A stretch of DNA of 64,000 bases from NCBI GenBank assembly GCA_018821535.1, contig JAHJLV010000041.1:1-64000 (forward strand), written 5' to 3'. Position 1 is the first letter of the stretch. Each line of letters starts with the position of its first letter. Shown here piece by piece: positions 53,358-63,295 of this stretch. The DNA comes from Pseudomonadota bacterium (lineage in GTDB: Bacteria > Desulfobacterota > Desulfobacteria > Desulfobacterales > Desulfobacteraceae). Below the pieces are notes generated by a model. It was not told the origin of the DNA. It made no database searches and was given only the letters and a program-made list of their open reading frames with translations. The translations under genes were made by a program, and so were the position numbers.

Positions 53358-55166
53358 ATGGCGCAGCAACTGGCGGACAGGAGAGATCAGGATTTTGTCA
53401 TATGGGAACAGTTTGATAATGAAAAACTGATTGAAAATGAACATTATAAAGGGTTTGACAGAAAAACCTGTGAGATGATTATCACCGAAGGCCGGAAACT
53501 GGCCATTAAAGAGATCATACCCACCATTCGCGAAGGTGATCTTGAAGGTGTTCATCTGGACAACGGCATTGTTACCACACCAAAATCATTCAAAAGAGTG
53601 TTTGATCTGTTGCGCGATAACGACTGGGGAAATCTTTCGGTGTCCACAGATATGGGAGGGCAGGGTGCACCTCATTTTGTCGGCACCTGTGTGGAGGAAT
53701 ACCTGCTTGCGAACTGGCCGCTGATTGCCTATCTGAATACGGGGATCGGTACGGCAGGGATGATTTATAAATACGGCACAAAAGAGCAGGTCGACAAATA
53801 TGTTCCAAAGCTGGTGTCTTCAGAATGGACCGGAACCATGCTGCTGACAGAGCCCCAGGCAGGTTCTGATCTCGGGGCCATTGAAACCGCTGCCACAAGA
53901 AATGATGACGGCACGTTTTCTCTGTCCGGCGGCAAGATTTTTATTACCGCGGGCGAGCATGATCTGGTGGATAATATCATTCACCCTGTTCTGGCCAGAA
54001 TTGAAGGCGCACCTGCCGGAACCAAGGGAATTTCTATTTTTATTGTTCCCAAGTATCTGGTCAATGATGATGGAAGTCTTGGAGAAAGAAATGATATCTG
54101 GTGCACGGGGGTGGAACATAAACACGGTATCCGGGCCAGTGCCACATGCAGTATGACACTGGGTGCAAAAGGCCAGTGTAAAGGATATCTTCTGGGTAAA
54201 GAGAACCAGGGCCTTCCCATCATGTTCAATATGATGAACGGTGCCAGAATGGATACAGGGCTTCAGGCACTGGCATACGGTTCTGCATCTTATCTTCTTG
54301 CGGTCAATTATGCCCGTGAACGTATCCAGTCCAGGGAAATCGGTCAGCCGCCCACAGCCCCTGGCGTTGCCATTATCAATCATCCGGATGTCAAACGCAA
54401 TCTGTTGCAGATGAAATCCTATGTCTGCGGTCTGAGAAGCTTTTTTCAGTTCACCAATCTGTGTGCGGAAAACGCAAAACTGGGACACACCCAGGAGGAA
54501 CGGCAGCTGAATTCAGATCTGTACGAGCTTTTGACCCCCCTTATCAAAAGTTATACGGCCAACAGAAGTTATGAAGTCTGTGTTCAGGCCATGCAGGTAT
54601 ATGGCGGTGCCGGTTATATGCAGGATTATCTGGTGGAGCAGTTTGTACGGGATTGTAAAATTGTCTCAATCTATGAAGGCACCTGCGGTATTCAGGCTGC
54701 GGATCTTCTGGGAAGAAAACTGCCCATGAATGAAGGCCGTGCCTTTAAAGCGCTGTTAAACCAGATGATGGATACTGTGAAGGAAGCAAAAACCATTGAT
54801 TCGTTAAAAGCACTGGCAGACAAGGCGCAAATCCATGTCACAACCCTGGGAGAAACCGCCATGACCGTGGGGATGAATGCGGCAGACCCGAAAATGTTCA
54901 AAACCGCCTTTGCCCACTCCCTGCCGCTGCTGGATGTTGTCGGTGATACGATCATGACATGGATGCTGTTATGGCGCGCAGTGACCGCTTCAAAAAAATT
55001 GGCAAACAATCCAAATAAAAAAGACCTTATTTTTTATAACGGGCAGATCACCACTGCCAGATTCTTTATTGAAACCGCTGTTCCCACAAGTCTGGGAAAA
55101 ATGTCGGGGATCAAGGCCATGAGTACGGCTGCCATGGACATGGAGACAGACGCCTATGCAGGTTAA
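53358..55166 (+). CDS. Acyl-CoA dehydrogenase (AcdA-like, long form)
   Basis: A 602-residue FAD enzyme of the long acyl-CoA dehydrogenase type with an extra C-terminal domain. It has GTMLLTEPQAGSDLGAIETA (FAD/substrate loop), ISIFIVPKYLVNDDGSLGER, CQG-style GKENQGLPIMFNMMNGARMD, VYGGAGYMQDYLVEQFVRDC and IYEGTCGIQAADLLGRK, where the Glu of YEGT is the catalytic base. It oxidises an acyl-CoA to enoyl-CoA, probably passing electrons to ETF; the chain length is unclear. An atggaggg site precedes the ATG. A monocistronic gene between the pot operon and dnaK. Confidence 0.92.
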   Translation: MAQQLADRRDQDFVIWEQFDNEKLIENEHYKGFDRKTCEMIITEGRKLAIKEIIPTIREGDLEGVHLDNGIVTTPKSFKRVFDLLRDNDWGNLSVSTDMGGQGAPHFVGTCVEEYLLANWPLIAYLNTGIGTAGMIYKYGTKEQVDKYVPKLVSSEWTGTMLLTEPQAGSDLGAIETAATRNDDGTFSLSGGKIFITAGEHDLVDNIIHPVLARIEGAPAGTKGISIFIVPKYLVNDDGSLGERNDIWCTGVEHKHGIRASATCSMTLGAKGQCKGYLLGKENQGLPIMFNMMNGARMDTGLQALAYGSASYLLAVNYARERIQSREIGQPPTAPGVAIINHPDVKRNLLQMKSYVCGLRSFFQFTNLCAENAKLGHTQEERQLNSDLYELLTPLIKSYTANRSYEVCVQAMQVYGGAGYMQDYLVEQFVRDCKIVSIYEGTCGIQAADLLGRKLPMNEGRAFKALLNQMMDTVKEAKTIDSLKALADKAQIHVTTLGETAMTVGMNAADPKMFKTAFAHSLPLLDVVGDTIMTWMLLWRAVTASKKLANNPNKKDLIFYNGQITTARFFIETAVPTSLGKMSGIKAMSTAAMDMETDAYAG

Positions 55167-55240
55167 GACCCTGGAAGCAAAGCCATTTTTGAAATGGCTG
55201 TGCATAAGCCAATTGTTGTTACGGTGATAAACAAAAGGAT

Positions 55241-55282
55241 GTTGTTCCGTGCCCGGCATTGCGATGCTGAGCACGGAACAAC
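55241..55282. terminator. Bidirectional terminator between acyl-CoA dehydrogenase and dnaK
   Basis: gttgttccgtgc (55241-55252) and gcacggaacaac (55271-55282) form a perfect 12-bp stem around an 18-nt loop, between two convergent genes. A smaller agccatttttgaaatggct hairpin lies near 55181. No long T run is present. Confidence 0.7.
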
Positions 55283-55295
55283 GGTGTGTCCGGCG

Positions 55296-57200
55296 TTATG
55301 CGACTTCGGAAAATTCAGCATCCACAATATCATCATCTGATGACGAAGTTTTTGAAGTTTTGCCCGCCTGCTCCGGATTCACATGGCCGGATGCAGACCT
55401 GTCCGAATTTGCGGCCTGTTCAATGGCATGGATGGCCTGTGCCAGCGCCTCGTTTGATCTTCTGATTTCTGAAACCTGGTTTTGATCCAGTGCCTGTTTC
55501 AGGTCTGTGATCAGGTTTTCCAACCGGGATTTTGACTCAGTGTCCATGGTCTGACCTGCCTGGCTGACCAATTTCCGGGCAGTATAAATCTGGGTGTCTG
55601 CTTCATTTCGAACTGTTGCCAGCTCCTTTTTCTTTTTATCTTCATCTGCATGAAGTTGCGCCTCTTTTACCATTCTTTCGATTTCCTGTTTTGACAGGCC
55701 CGAAGATGACGTTATCCGGATGGACTGTTCTTTCCCGGTGGCTTTGTCTTTTGCTGAAACATTTACAATGCCATTTGCATCAATATCAAAGGTGACTTCA
55801 ATCTGCGGCAGGCCTCTTGGGGCCTGGGCAATGCCGGTTAATTCAAACACTCCCAGTGTCTTGTTGTCACTGGCCATTTCCCGTTCTCCCTGAAGTACCT
55901 GGATGGATACAGCAGGCTGGTTGTCCTGTGCTGTGGAAAATATTTCAGTTTTCCGGGTGGGTATGGTGGTGTTTTTTTCTATCAGTTTTGTCATGACCCC
56001 GCCCAGTGTCTCGATCCCCAGGGATAAAGGCGTTACATCCAGAAGAAGAACATCCTGCAGGTCTCCTTGAAGAATTGCGCCCTGGATGGCAGCTCCGCTG
56101 GCAACCACTTCATCCGGGTTCACACTTTTGTCCGGTGTTTTTCCGAATATTTTTGTGACCCGTTCCTGCACCGCAGGCATTCTTGTCATTCCGCCCACCA
56201 GAATCACACGGTGAATATCGGAAAAATTCAGTCCTGCATCCTTCATGGCTGTTTTGCAGGGCTTTTCAAGCCGGTCAAGCAGATCAGCGGTCAGAACTTC
56301 CAATCTGGACCGGGTCAGATTGATATTCAGGTGTTTGGGTCCGCTTGCATCTGCTGTGATAAACGGCAGATTGATCTGTGTTTCCGTGGTGGTGGACAAT
56401 TCCTGTTTTGCTTTTTCAGCCGCTTCCTTTAACCGCTGCAGGGCCATGGCATCACTTCGCAGATCAATGCCCTGATCTTTTTTAAACTGGTCTGCCAGAA
56501 AATCCATGATGTGAAGATCAAAGTCTTCACCGCCCAGATGGGTGTCCCCATTGGTGGATTTTACTTCAAAAACACCATCCCCGATCTCAAGGATGGAGAT
56601 ATCAAAGGTCCCGCCGCCCAGATCAAATACAGCAATTTTTTCATCTCCTTTTTTATCCAGCCCATAGGCAAGAGCGGCTGCGGTGGGTTCATTGATGATC
56701 CGCAGAACATTCAGCCCTGCAATTTTTCCGGCATCCTTGGTTGCCTGCCGCTGACTGTCGTCAAAATATGCCGGGACCGTAATTACTGCATCAGTGACTT
56801 TTTCTCCCAGATATTCTTCAGCTGTCTTTTTGATGTTTGCCAGAATAAATGAAGATATCTCAGCCGGGGAATGATATGCATTGTTCATTTTAATTTTAAC
56901 GCCTCCGCCGGACGCCTCTTCCACTGTGTAGGGAAGCACGGATAAATCCTTTTGCACTTCCGGTGAACTGAATTTTCGGCCGATGAGTCTTTTGACGCCG
57001 GAAATTGTATTTTCAGGGTTTGTGACGGCCTGTCGTTTGGCAGTCTGTCCCACCAGCCGTTCCCCGCTTTTGGAAACAGCAACAATGGACGGTGTTGTTC
57101 TTCCGCCTTCCGGATTGGTTATGATCACAGGTGTGTTGTTTTCCAGAATGGATACACACGAATTGGTTGTTCCAAGGTCTATCCCTATAATTTTACTCAT
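55296..57200 (-). CDS. dnaK: Chaperone DnaK (Hsp70)
   Basis: A 634-residue Hsp70: ATPase signature [25 protein letters not shown]-type [37 protein letters not shown], the substrate domain [20 protein letters not shown] and the C-terminal [12 protein letters not shown] tail. It binds unfolded proteins in an ATP cycle with DnaJ and GrpE, which are not adjacent. ATG 57200 with a tggagg site is the true start; the frame is open to 57266. The gene is transcribed from a -35/-10 pair just upstream (57253-57280). Confidence 0.97.
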   Translation of the reverse strand: MSKIIGIDLGTTNSCVSILENNTPVIITNPEGGRTTPSIVAVSKSGERLVGQTAKRQAVTNPENTISGVKRLIGRKFSSPEVQKDLSVLPYTVEEASGGGVKIKMNNAYHSPAEISSFILANIKKTAEEYLGEKVTDAVITVPAYFDDSQRQATKDAGKIAGLNVLRIINEPTAAALAYGLDKKGDEKIAVFDLGGGTFDISILEIGDGVFEVKSTNGDTHLGGEDFDLHIMDFLADQFKKDQGIDLRSDAMALQRLKEAAEKAKQELSTTTETQINLPFITADASGPKHLNINLTRSRLEVLTADLLDRLEKPCKTAMKDAGLNFSDIHRVILVGGMTRMPAVQERVTKIFGKTPDKSVNPDEVVASGAAIQGAILQGDLQDVLLLDVTPLSLGIETLGGVMTKLIEKNTTIPTRKTEIFSTAQDNQPAVSIQVLQGEREMASDNKTLGVFELTGIAQAPRGLPQIEVTFDIDANGIVNVSAKDKATGKEQSIRITSSSGLSKQEIERMVKEAQLHADEDKKKKELATVRNEADTQIYTARKLVSQAGQTMDTESKSRLENLITDLKQALDQNQVSEIRRSNEALAQAIHAIEQAANSDRSASGHVNPEQAGKTSKTSSSDDDIVDAEFSEVA

Positions 57201-57252
57201 TTTATCCTCCAGATTATTTTGTGAGTGTATATTTTTTTTATTGCACGAACTG

Positions 57253-57280
57253 AAGTTATGACACAATGAATTTATGTCAA
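57253..57280 (-). promoter_or_regulatory. Promoter of dnaK
   Basis: On the minus strand ttgaca (57280-57275), a 16-bp spacer and taactt (57258-57253) lie about 50 bp before the dnaK ATG. It looks like a sigma-70 site; no clear heat-shock (sigma-32 or CIRCE) element was recognised. Confidence 0.45.
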
Positions 57281-57397
57281 TAAATTATTCATTATTATTT
57301 TTAAAATAACTGAAAAAGTAATGTAATGTGTGCGTTGGATCAAAGCGAAATCTTCATTTTAATTTTCACATGCATTGAATTGGGCAGATGTCTGTGC

Positions 57398-57426
57398 TTG
57401 ACCCGAACGATAATGCTTCTTATATT
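57398..57426 (+). promoter_or_regulatory. Promoter of the tamB-tamA operon
   Basis: ttgacc (57398-57403), a 17-bp spacer and tatatt (57421-57426), giving a predicted start about 34 nt before the GTG at 57467. Strong sigma-70-type fit. Confidence 0.6.
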
Positions 57427-57466
57427 GATTGATATTTACAGTCTTTTAAAAAAATTAAATAAATAG

Positions 57467-60400
57467 GTGTCAAGAATCAGACGATCAGTTTTAATTGTTT
57501 CTGCAATTTTTTGCGGATGCATTCTTTTATTTATTCCGGCAAGTCTTTTTATTTTTGGAACACAGCCTGGCCAGAGCTTTGTTCAAAAAAAAATAAGCAC
57601 TTTGATTCCAGGAACCATTGAGTGGGAAAATCTTGAGCTGTCTTTTACAAAAACTTTTCTGAACATAAGCGATATCAGGCTTTATACCCCGGATCACCAG
57701 CAGGTTTTTTCTGCACACCGGGTGTTTGCAGATGTTGATTTTTCACACGTGTTTAAAAAGGAACTTGTTTTTAGGGCCATTGAAATCGACGCGTTAAAAC
57801 TGGATGCAAAAACAGGAAAAAACGGGAAATTGAACATTGTTCAGGCACTTGTTGATTCTGCAGAACCTGAAGCGGACAACACAGTGCCATTTTTGCTGCC
57901 ATTTAACATCCGGGCCAAAAAAATAAAAATTATTGATGGAAGAATACATTTATTTCTTTCAGAACAAAAAGTTCAGGCAACATCCGGCAGGCTTGATGTC
58001 CTTGTTTCTGATGTGGATATTCAAAAAAAGCAGGGCAGGCTGGTTTTAGATCTGTCCGACACAGCCTTGCAGATTTCCCAGATCCATCAGATTCTGGACC
58101 ATCTGAAATTAGAGATGAACATGGAAGATTCAGATCTGAAAATTTTAAAAGGGAATCTGATCTTTGGTGACTCGCGTTTGGCAGTTTCCGGTAAAATTCT
58201 GGATGTTTTTGAGACCCCTGGGTTGAATATGCTGATCAATGCCAAAATCTTTGCAAATCAGATTGCCCGCAAATTTTATCCTGAGTTGCAGATCAACGGT
58301 CTGGTGGATGCGGATATAAAGATTACAGGCCCGATTGACAGACCGCAATTTTTGCTTGAGGCAAATGCAGACTCGCTTTCTGCTTTTGAACACACCATGT
58401 CTGTGAATCTGTCCGGCGGGATAAAGGATCAATCCGTGTTTGTATCCGATTTTCAGGCCCGGGCAAAAACATCCATTGCCAAAGGTCATGGGAACTATAA
58501 TTTGTTGACCACAGATTTTGATACTCAGATTTTTGTTTCTGCAAAGAATATAAATGATTTTACAGCTATTTTTGGATTCCCTTCCACAGGCGGTCTGTTT
58601 GTTGAGGGTAAGGTCTGGGGGAATCTGGACCAGCCCCGGGCAGATTTTCAGATCAAGGCAGAGAATATTGCCATTCAGGGAACACAAATTAATCTTGTAA
58701 CCGGAACGGTAAAGCTTGCGGCTGAGACTGGAAATTTTAAAGGACACCTTGATCTGAATGCCACCGGGATTACAGGCGAAAAATGGCAGATCAACACCAT
58801 TGATATGGCGCTGACAGGCAATGGAGCCATTAAAGATCCGCATATTCAAGGCCGTCTTGATATGCAGGGCATGATGCTGGGCAAAGAAAACCTGGCCCCC
58901 CTTAAATTAAAATTAGAAGGTGATAAGAATACAATAACTGCAAAAGGCAGTTTCGGGTTTGATGTCGCAGGTTCATACCAGATACCTTCCCAGGCGTTTG
59001 ATGCTAAAATGTGGCTGGATTCGGTCCAGCTTGCACCTTATTTTAAAATGGCAGGCCAGGAAGAGTTTTCAGGTTCGCTTAAAGGGGTTATCACTGCCAG
59101 CGGTTCTGTGGAAAATCTTCAGGAAATCAGCGCATCAGCCAGTTTGTCTGATCTTGTGGTGGTATTCAGGGATAAGGAATCCATTCGTGCAGATACGATT
59201 CTGTTGTCTTTTGATCAGGGAAAATTAAAACTGCCTGAAACAAAAATTCTTTTATTTGAAAAAGCCTTTGCCACAATCAGCGGGCAGGGGCAGTTGCCTG
59301 ACACGGTCAGCGTGCAGTTTGATACTGATTTTCCTGTTGAACTGATTGATCCGGTATTTGAACAGATTGATCAAGCCACAGGACGGGTGGTGGTCAATGC
59401 GCAGCTTAAAGGTAGTATCACCAAACCCGACATTACAGGCCAGATACAATTGATCAATATCGGGATGGCTTTGTCCCTGATTGACAACAGCTTCAAACAG
59501 ATCAACGGTAAAATTACCCTGAATCAGGATAGGATCATCGTGGATCAAATAACGGGATTTTTAGGAGATGGTGATTTTCTGGCAAAGGGTCAGGTGACGC
59601 TTTCCGGGATGGATTTTGAATCCGGGCAGATGGATTTACAAGCGCACAGGCTTCCCTTGAATTTTCCGGATTTGATGGATCTTACCCTGAACAGCAGGCT
59701 TTCATTGACAGGAAACCTTGAAAAATCAAGACTGAGCGGTGACATTGTGCTTCTGGAAGGCCGGTATTATAAGGATGTTAAACTGGACATCATCAAGATA
59801 CCACAAAAAAAAAGAACCCTTCAGCCAGGTGCAAAACACACGCCGTCTTTTATGGACACCATGGTTCTGGATATCGGTGTGACACGGCAGGAACCCTTTC
59901 TTGTTGAAAATAATCTGGCAACACTTTATATCAGCCCGGATCTGCGGATTGCAGGCGTTGCTTCACATCCGTTGCTCAACGGCAGAGCACAAGTGGATTC
60001 AGGTGTGGTGAAGTTTCAGAAAAAAGAATTTGAAGTTGAAAAAGGGGTGATTGATTTTGTCAGTCCATACCGGATCGAGCCGGTTATTGACCTGGAGGCA
60101 AGCGTGGATGTCCGAACCTGGACAATAACCATGGCTGTTTCAGGGCCTCCGGAGAATCTGGATTTCACATTTCGTTCCAATCCGCCGGAACAGCATGCAG
60201 ACATTGTTTCTTTGCTGGCGTTTGGTAAAACCACAAGAGAACTTCGCACGTCCCAGGGCGGATCTGATTTTTCTCCGGCACAGATCCTTTCAGGTTTTGT
60301 GGCAGATACGGCCCAGAAGAATTTAAAGGATATTACGGGGTTGGATTATGTGGAACTTGGTGTTACAGGAGATGGAAACACAGAACGTTATGGTGCAAAT

Positions 60401-60586
60401 GTAATTGTGGGAAAAGAGCTGTCCGAACAGCTGGCAGTCAAATACGGCGTAGATGCCCGATCCGGTGCAATTGTTCAGCGGGTGACCACCGATTATAAGA
60501 TCCTGGAAAATCTCTTGATGAGCGGATATCAGGACAGTGCAGGAGATTTTGGCGGTGCCTTGAAATATCGCCTGGAGTTCAGATGA
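57467..60586 (+). CDS. tamB: TamB-like translocation/assembly protein (AsmA/DUF490)
   Basis: A 1039-residue envelope protein: an N-terminal membrane anchor (SVLIVSAIFCGCILLFIPAS), a very long periplasmic beta-helical region rich in AsmA-like repeats, and a C-terminal DUF490 domain (for example VDSGVVKFQKKEFEVEKGVI, SNPPEQHADIVSLLAFGKTT, ELGVTGDGNTERYGANVIVG). TamB-type proteins bridge the two membranes and help lipid transport and outer-membrane assembly with TamA/BamA. The GTG start at 57467 has only a weak ribosome site. Its stop overlaps the Omp85 gene as ATGA, so they form one translationally coupled operon. Confidence 0.9.
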   Translation: MSRIRRSVLIVSAIFCGCILLFIPASLFIFGTQPGQSFVQKKISTLIPGTIEWENLELSFTKTFLNISDIRLYTPDHQQVFSAHRVFADVDFSHVFKKELVFRAIEIDALKLDAKTGKNGKLNIVQALVDSAEPEADNTVPFLLPFNIRAKKIKIIDGRIHLFLSEQKVQATSGRLDVLVSDVDIQKKQGRLVLDLSDTALQISQIHQILDHLKLEMNMEDSDLKILKGNLIFGDSRLAVSGKILDVFETPGLNMLINAKIFANQIARKFYPELQINGLVDADIKITGPIDRPQFLLEANADSLSAFEHTMSVNLSGGIKDQSVFVSDFQARAKTSIAKGHGNYNLLTTDFDTQIFVSAKNINDFTAIFGFPSTGGLFVEGKVWGNLDQPRADFQIKAENIAIQGTQINLVTGTVKLAAETGNFKGHLDLNATGITGEKWQINTIDMALTGNGAIKDPHIQGRLDMQGMMLGKENLAPLKLKLEGDKNTITAKGSFGFDVAGSYQIPSQAFDAKMWLDSVQLAPYFKMAGQEEFSGSLKGVITASGSVENLQEISASASLSDLVVVFRDKESIRADTILLSFDQGKLKLPETKILLFEKAFATISGQGQLPDTVSVQFDTDFPVELIDPVFEQIDQATGRVVVNAQLKGSITKPDITGQIQLINIGMALSLIDNSFKQINGKITLNQDRIIVDQITGFLGDGDFLAKGQVTLSGMDFESGQMDLQAHRLPLNFPDLMDLTLNSRLSLTGNLEKSRLSGDIVLLEGRYYKDVKLDIIKIPQKKRTLQPGAKHTPSFMDTMVLDIGVTRQEPFLVENNLATLYISPDLRIAGVASHPLLNGRAQVDSGVVKFQKKEFEVEKGVIDFVSPYRIEPVIDLEASVDVRTWTITMAVSGPPENLDFTFRSNPPEQHADIVSLLAFGKTTRELRTSQGGSDFSPAQILSGFVADTAQKNLKDITGLDYVELGVTGDGNTERYGANVIVGKELSEQLAVKYGVDARSGAIVQRVTTDYKILENLLMSGYQDSAGDFGGALKYRLEFR

Positions 60587-63186
60587 TTCAGATGAAAAAA
60601 GTTATCATATGCGGCCATATCCTTGTGTTCTGCCTTCTTTGCATGGCAATTGCGGTTGTCTGGGCAGATGATGCGCGGATAGAGCAGATTGTATCTGCGG
60701 ACCGGATTAAAAATATACGAATCAGTGGTGCGTTCCCGGTGTATCAAAAAGACATCCGGAATATAATGACGGTTTGGGTGGGGGATATTTTTCAAAAAGA
60801 CACCGTGGATAATCAGGCAGACAGGATTATCTCTCTTTTGAAAAAGCAGGGATATATTGATCCCAAGGTTAATATTGCTGCAGAACAGGATCAGGCAGAT
60901 GGGCATTATTCTTTGAGTGTTCATATCAAAAAAGGCGCGTTTTTAAAAATTGTTGATGTACAGATAGAAGGCAATCAGCATGTGTCTTCCACAAATTTAA
61001 AATTAAAACTTAAATCCGTTCAACTGTTTTCTTTTCTCACAGGCGGAACACGGCTGGTTAAAACCCAGATTGATTCGGATATCAAAAGAATCATCCAGGT
61101 GTACCGGAAAAAAGGCTTTGCAGATGTCCAGGTGGTGTCCCGTATAAAGGAAACACATAATTATCCGGACGTTGCAGTGGTGTTTTCCATCACAGAAGGG
61201 CCATTATACCGGTTTTCATTCAATGGAAATGCAGCTTTAAAAGATGCCTTGCTGAAAAAGGAAATTGTGGTCTTCAAGGAAGGAAATGCACACGGGTTCG
61301 GGATAAAAAAAACCATTCGAAATATTAAGAGTCTGTACAAGACCCACGGGTATGCAGACGTGTCTGTGACCTCTCAAATTTCAGATACTTTAAAGGACAC
61401 TCTTCAGGAAAGACAAATGACGTTTTTTATTGATGAGGGCCGTCAATATATTGTTTCGCAATTGACTGTGAAAGGAAACCACTCAATTGACACCCGGGAG
61501 ATTACGCGTCAGATTTTAACCGGAACCCCGAGGATGTTCGGCAAACCTGTGTATGATAAAAAAATACTGGCAGAAGACCTGAATGCAGTCAGAATTTTAT
61601 ATCTGAATCATGGCTATACACAGGCACAGGTTGAAAATTCTGTTAAATTTTCTGAATTGCCGGGTGAAAAAGGGGACACCATAAAAAATGCGGTCATTGA
61701 AATCAACATTGATGAAGGCCCGCAAACCAGGATCGGGGATGTCAGGTTCCAGGGGTTGGTTTCCTTAACCCGGGATCAGGCAATGGACATGATTTTTCTT
61801 AAACCCGGAACCCTGTATCGTGAATACATGATTGCCAGTGATGAAAACGTATTGAAGGCAGCCATTTCTGAACAAGGATACCCCCATATCGGTATTCATA
61901 CACAGGTGAACATCCGCCAGAATGAAACAGTGGCAGATCTGGTGTTTAACATAGATCCCGGGCCTTTTGTAACAGTGGGAAAGATCTCTTATACCGGAAA
62001 TTTCAGAACTTCGTCTTCGGTTCTGGAAAATGAAATGACGTTGAAGCCGGACGACAGGCTTTCGTTGACCCGGCTTCTGGAAAGCCGCAGAAAACTTCTT
62101 GACATGCAGGCACTGGATTCTGCACAGATAACTGCACTGGGTGTGAAGGAAAAATCATCCCAAGTGGATCTTGTGGTGGAGGTTCAGGAAAGAAAACCCT
62201 ATTATATTGAATTGGGAGCAGGCTATGATACCCGAAGGCATCTGTATGCACAGACAGTTCTCGGGGATCATAATTTTCTGGGCAGAAATCTGAATATTGA
62301 AAATACGCTGGAACTCAGTCAGATTGGATATAATACAAGTTTTTCTTTATATGAGCCCAAATTCATGGGGTATGGAATTTCTTCATCCACCCGGATATTT
62401 GCTGAGAAAAAAGAAGAGTTTAATAAAGATTTTGGTATCCGGACGTACGGGCTTTCCCAGGAATTGTTCAAATCTTTTTTCTCAAATCAGCTGACAACGA
62501 GTCTGGGGGCAAGCTACCGTTCACAGGAGCAATATATCACAGACGCCACAGTGCTGGAGAATCAGGAATTTGAAGCATTTGAAAAAAGAGATGTGGTTGT
62601 TTTCAGCTCTTCTGCGGTGTTCAGGACAACCGATTCTTTTGTTCAGCCCAAAAAAGGGATGCTGTCCACCATCGACATTGAAATGTCCAACGGGTTTGAC
62701 AATGATCTGGATGATTTTGTCAAATATCATCTGGATACCCGTTATTATTTTACACCTGTGGATAGACTGACACTGGCGTTGCGGGGAAGATACGGATTGA
62801 TTCAGCCTTATGGCAGTACTGCTGATGTTGCAGAGGATCAGTTGTTTTTTCTGGGAGGGACTTCCACTGTCCGAGGGTTTGATGAAAATATGCTGCGATA
62901 TGATCAAACAGGTTTTGCCGTGGGCGGAAAACAGATCGTTCTGGGCAATGTGGAGGCCCGATTTGGAATTCATTCCAATATGGAGTTTACAGTTTTTTAT
63001 GATATCGGAAGTGTTTCCAGGGCAGCCGAATATTCGGGTTCAGATGATTTCAGGTCATCGGTGGGATGCGGTATCCGGTATATGACACCCATTGGTCCGA
63101 TCGGTCTTTTATATGGGTATAAGCTGGACCGTCAGCCTGGTGAGAGCAACAGCAGTTTTCATTTTTCAATGGGATATACGTTTTAG
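60583..63186 (+). CDS. tamA: Omp85-family outer-membrane assembly protein (TamA/BamA-like)
   Basis: An 867-residue outer-membrane protein. Signal peptide from MKKVIICGHI. Several POTRA domains follow (for example NIRISGAFPVYQKDIRNIMT, IEGNQHVSSTNLKLKLKS, FSFNGNAALKDALLKKEI, TVKGNHSIDTREITRQIL, VRFQGLVSLTRDQAMDMI, ISYTGNFRTSSSVLENEM), then a 16-strand barrel with the Omp85 motif TSTVRGFDENMLRYDQTGFA and a terminal aromatic Phe (FHFSMGYTF). More POTRA repeats than the three of E. coli TamA, but its coupling to tamB argues for a TamA role. The start is the ATG overlapping the tamB stop. Confidence 0.9.
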   Translation: MIQMKKVIICGHILVFCLLCMAIAVVWADDARIEQIVSADRIKNIRISGAFPVYQKDIRNIMTVWVGDIFQKDTVDNQADRIISLLKKQGYIDPKVNIAAEQDQADGHYSLSVHIKKGAFLKIVDVQIEGNQHVSSTNLKLKLKSVQLFSFLTGGTRLVKTQIDSDIKRIIQVYRKKGFADVQVVSRIKETHNYPDVAVVFSITEGPLYRFSFNGNAALKDALLKKEIVVFKEGNAHGFGIKKTIRNIKSLYKTHGYADVSVTSQISDTLKDTLQERQMTFFIDEGRQYIVSQLTVKGNHSIDTREITRQILTGTPRMFGKPVYDKKILAEDLNAVRILYLNHGYTQAQVENSVKFSELPGEKGDTIKNAVIEINIDEGPQTRIGDVRFQGLVSLTRDQAMDMIFLKPGTLYREYMIASDENVLKAAISEQGYPHIGIHTQVNIRQNETVADLVFNIDPGPFVTVGKISYTGNFRTSSSVLENEMTLKPDDRLSLTRLLESRRKLLDMQALDSAQITALGVKEKSSQVDLVVEVQERKPYYIELGAGYDTRRHLYAQTVLGDHNFLGRNLNIENTLELSQIGYNTSFSLYEPKFMGYGISSSTRIFAEKKEEFNKDFGIRTYGLSQELFKSFFSNQLTTSLGASYRSQEQYITDATVLENQEFEAFEKRDVVVFSSSAVFRTTDSFVQPKKGMLSTIDIEMSNGFDNDLDDFVKYHLDTRYYFTPVDRLTLALRGRYGLIQPYGSTADVAEDQLFFLGGTSTVRGFDENMLRYDQTGFAVGGKQIVLGNVEARFGIHSNMEFTVFYDIGSVSRAAEYSGSDDFRSSVGCGIRYMTPIGPIGLLYGYKLDRQPGESNSSFHFSMGYTF

Positions 63187-63295
63187 CAAACATGCATGAA
63201 AGTTTTTTTAAAGGATGGAATAAACACAAATAATTTAGTATATAATACCCCTTTGATTTTGCGATATATGTTTTGACCTTTTGAAGGAAGACCCT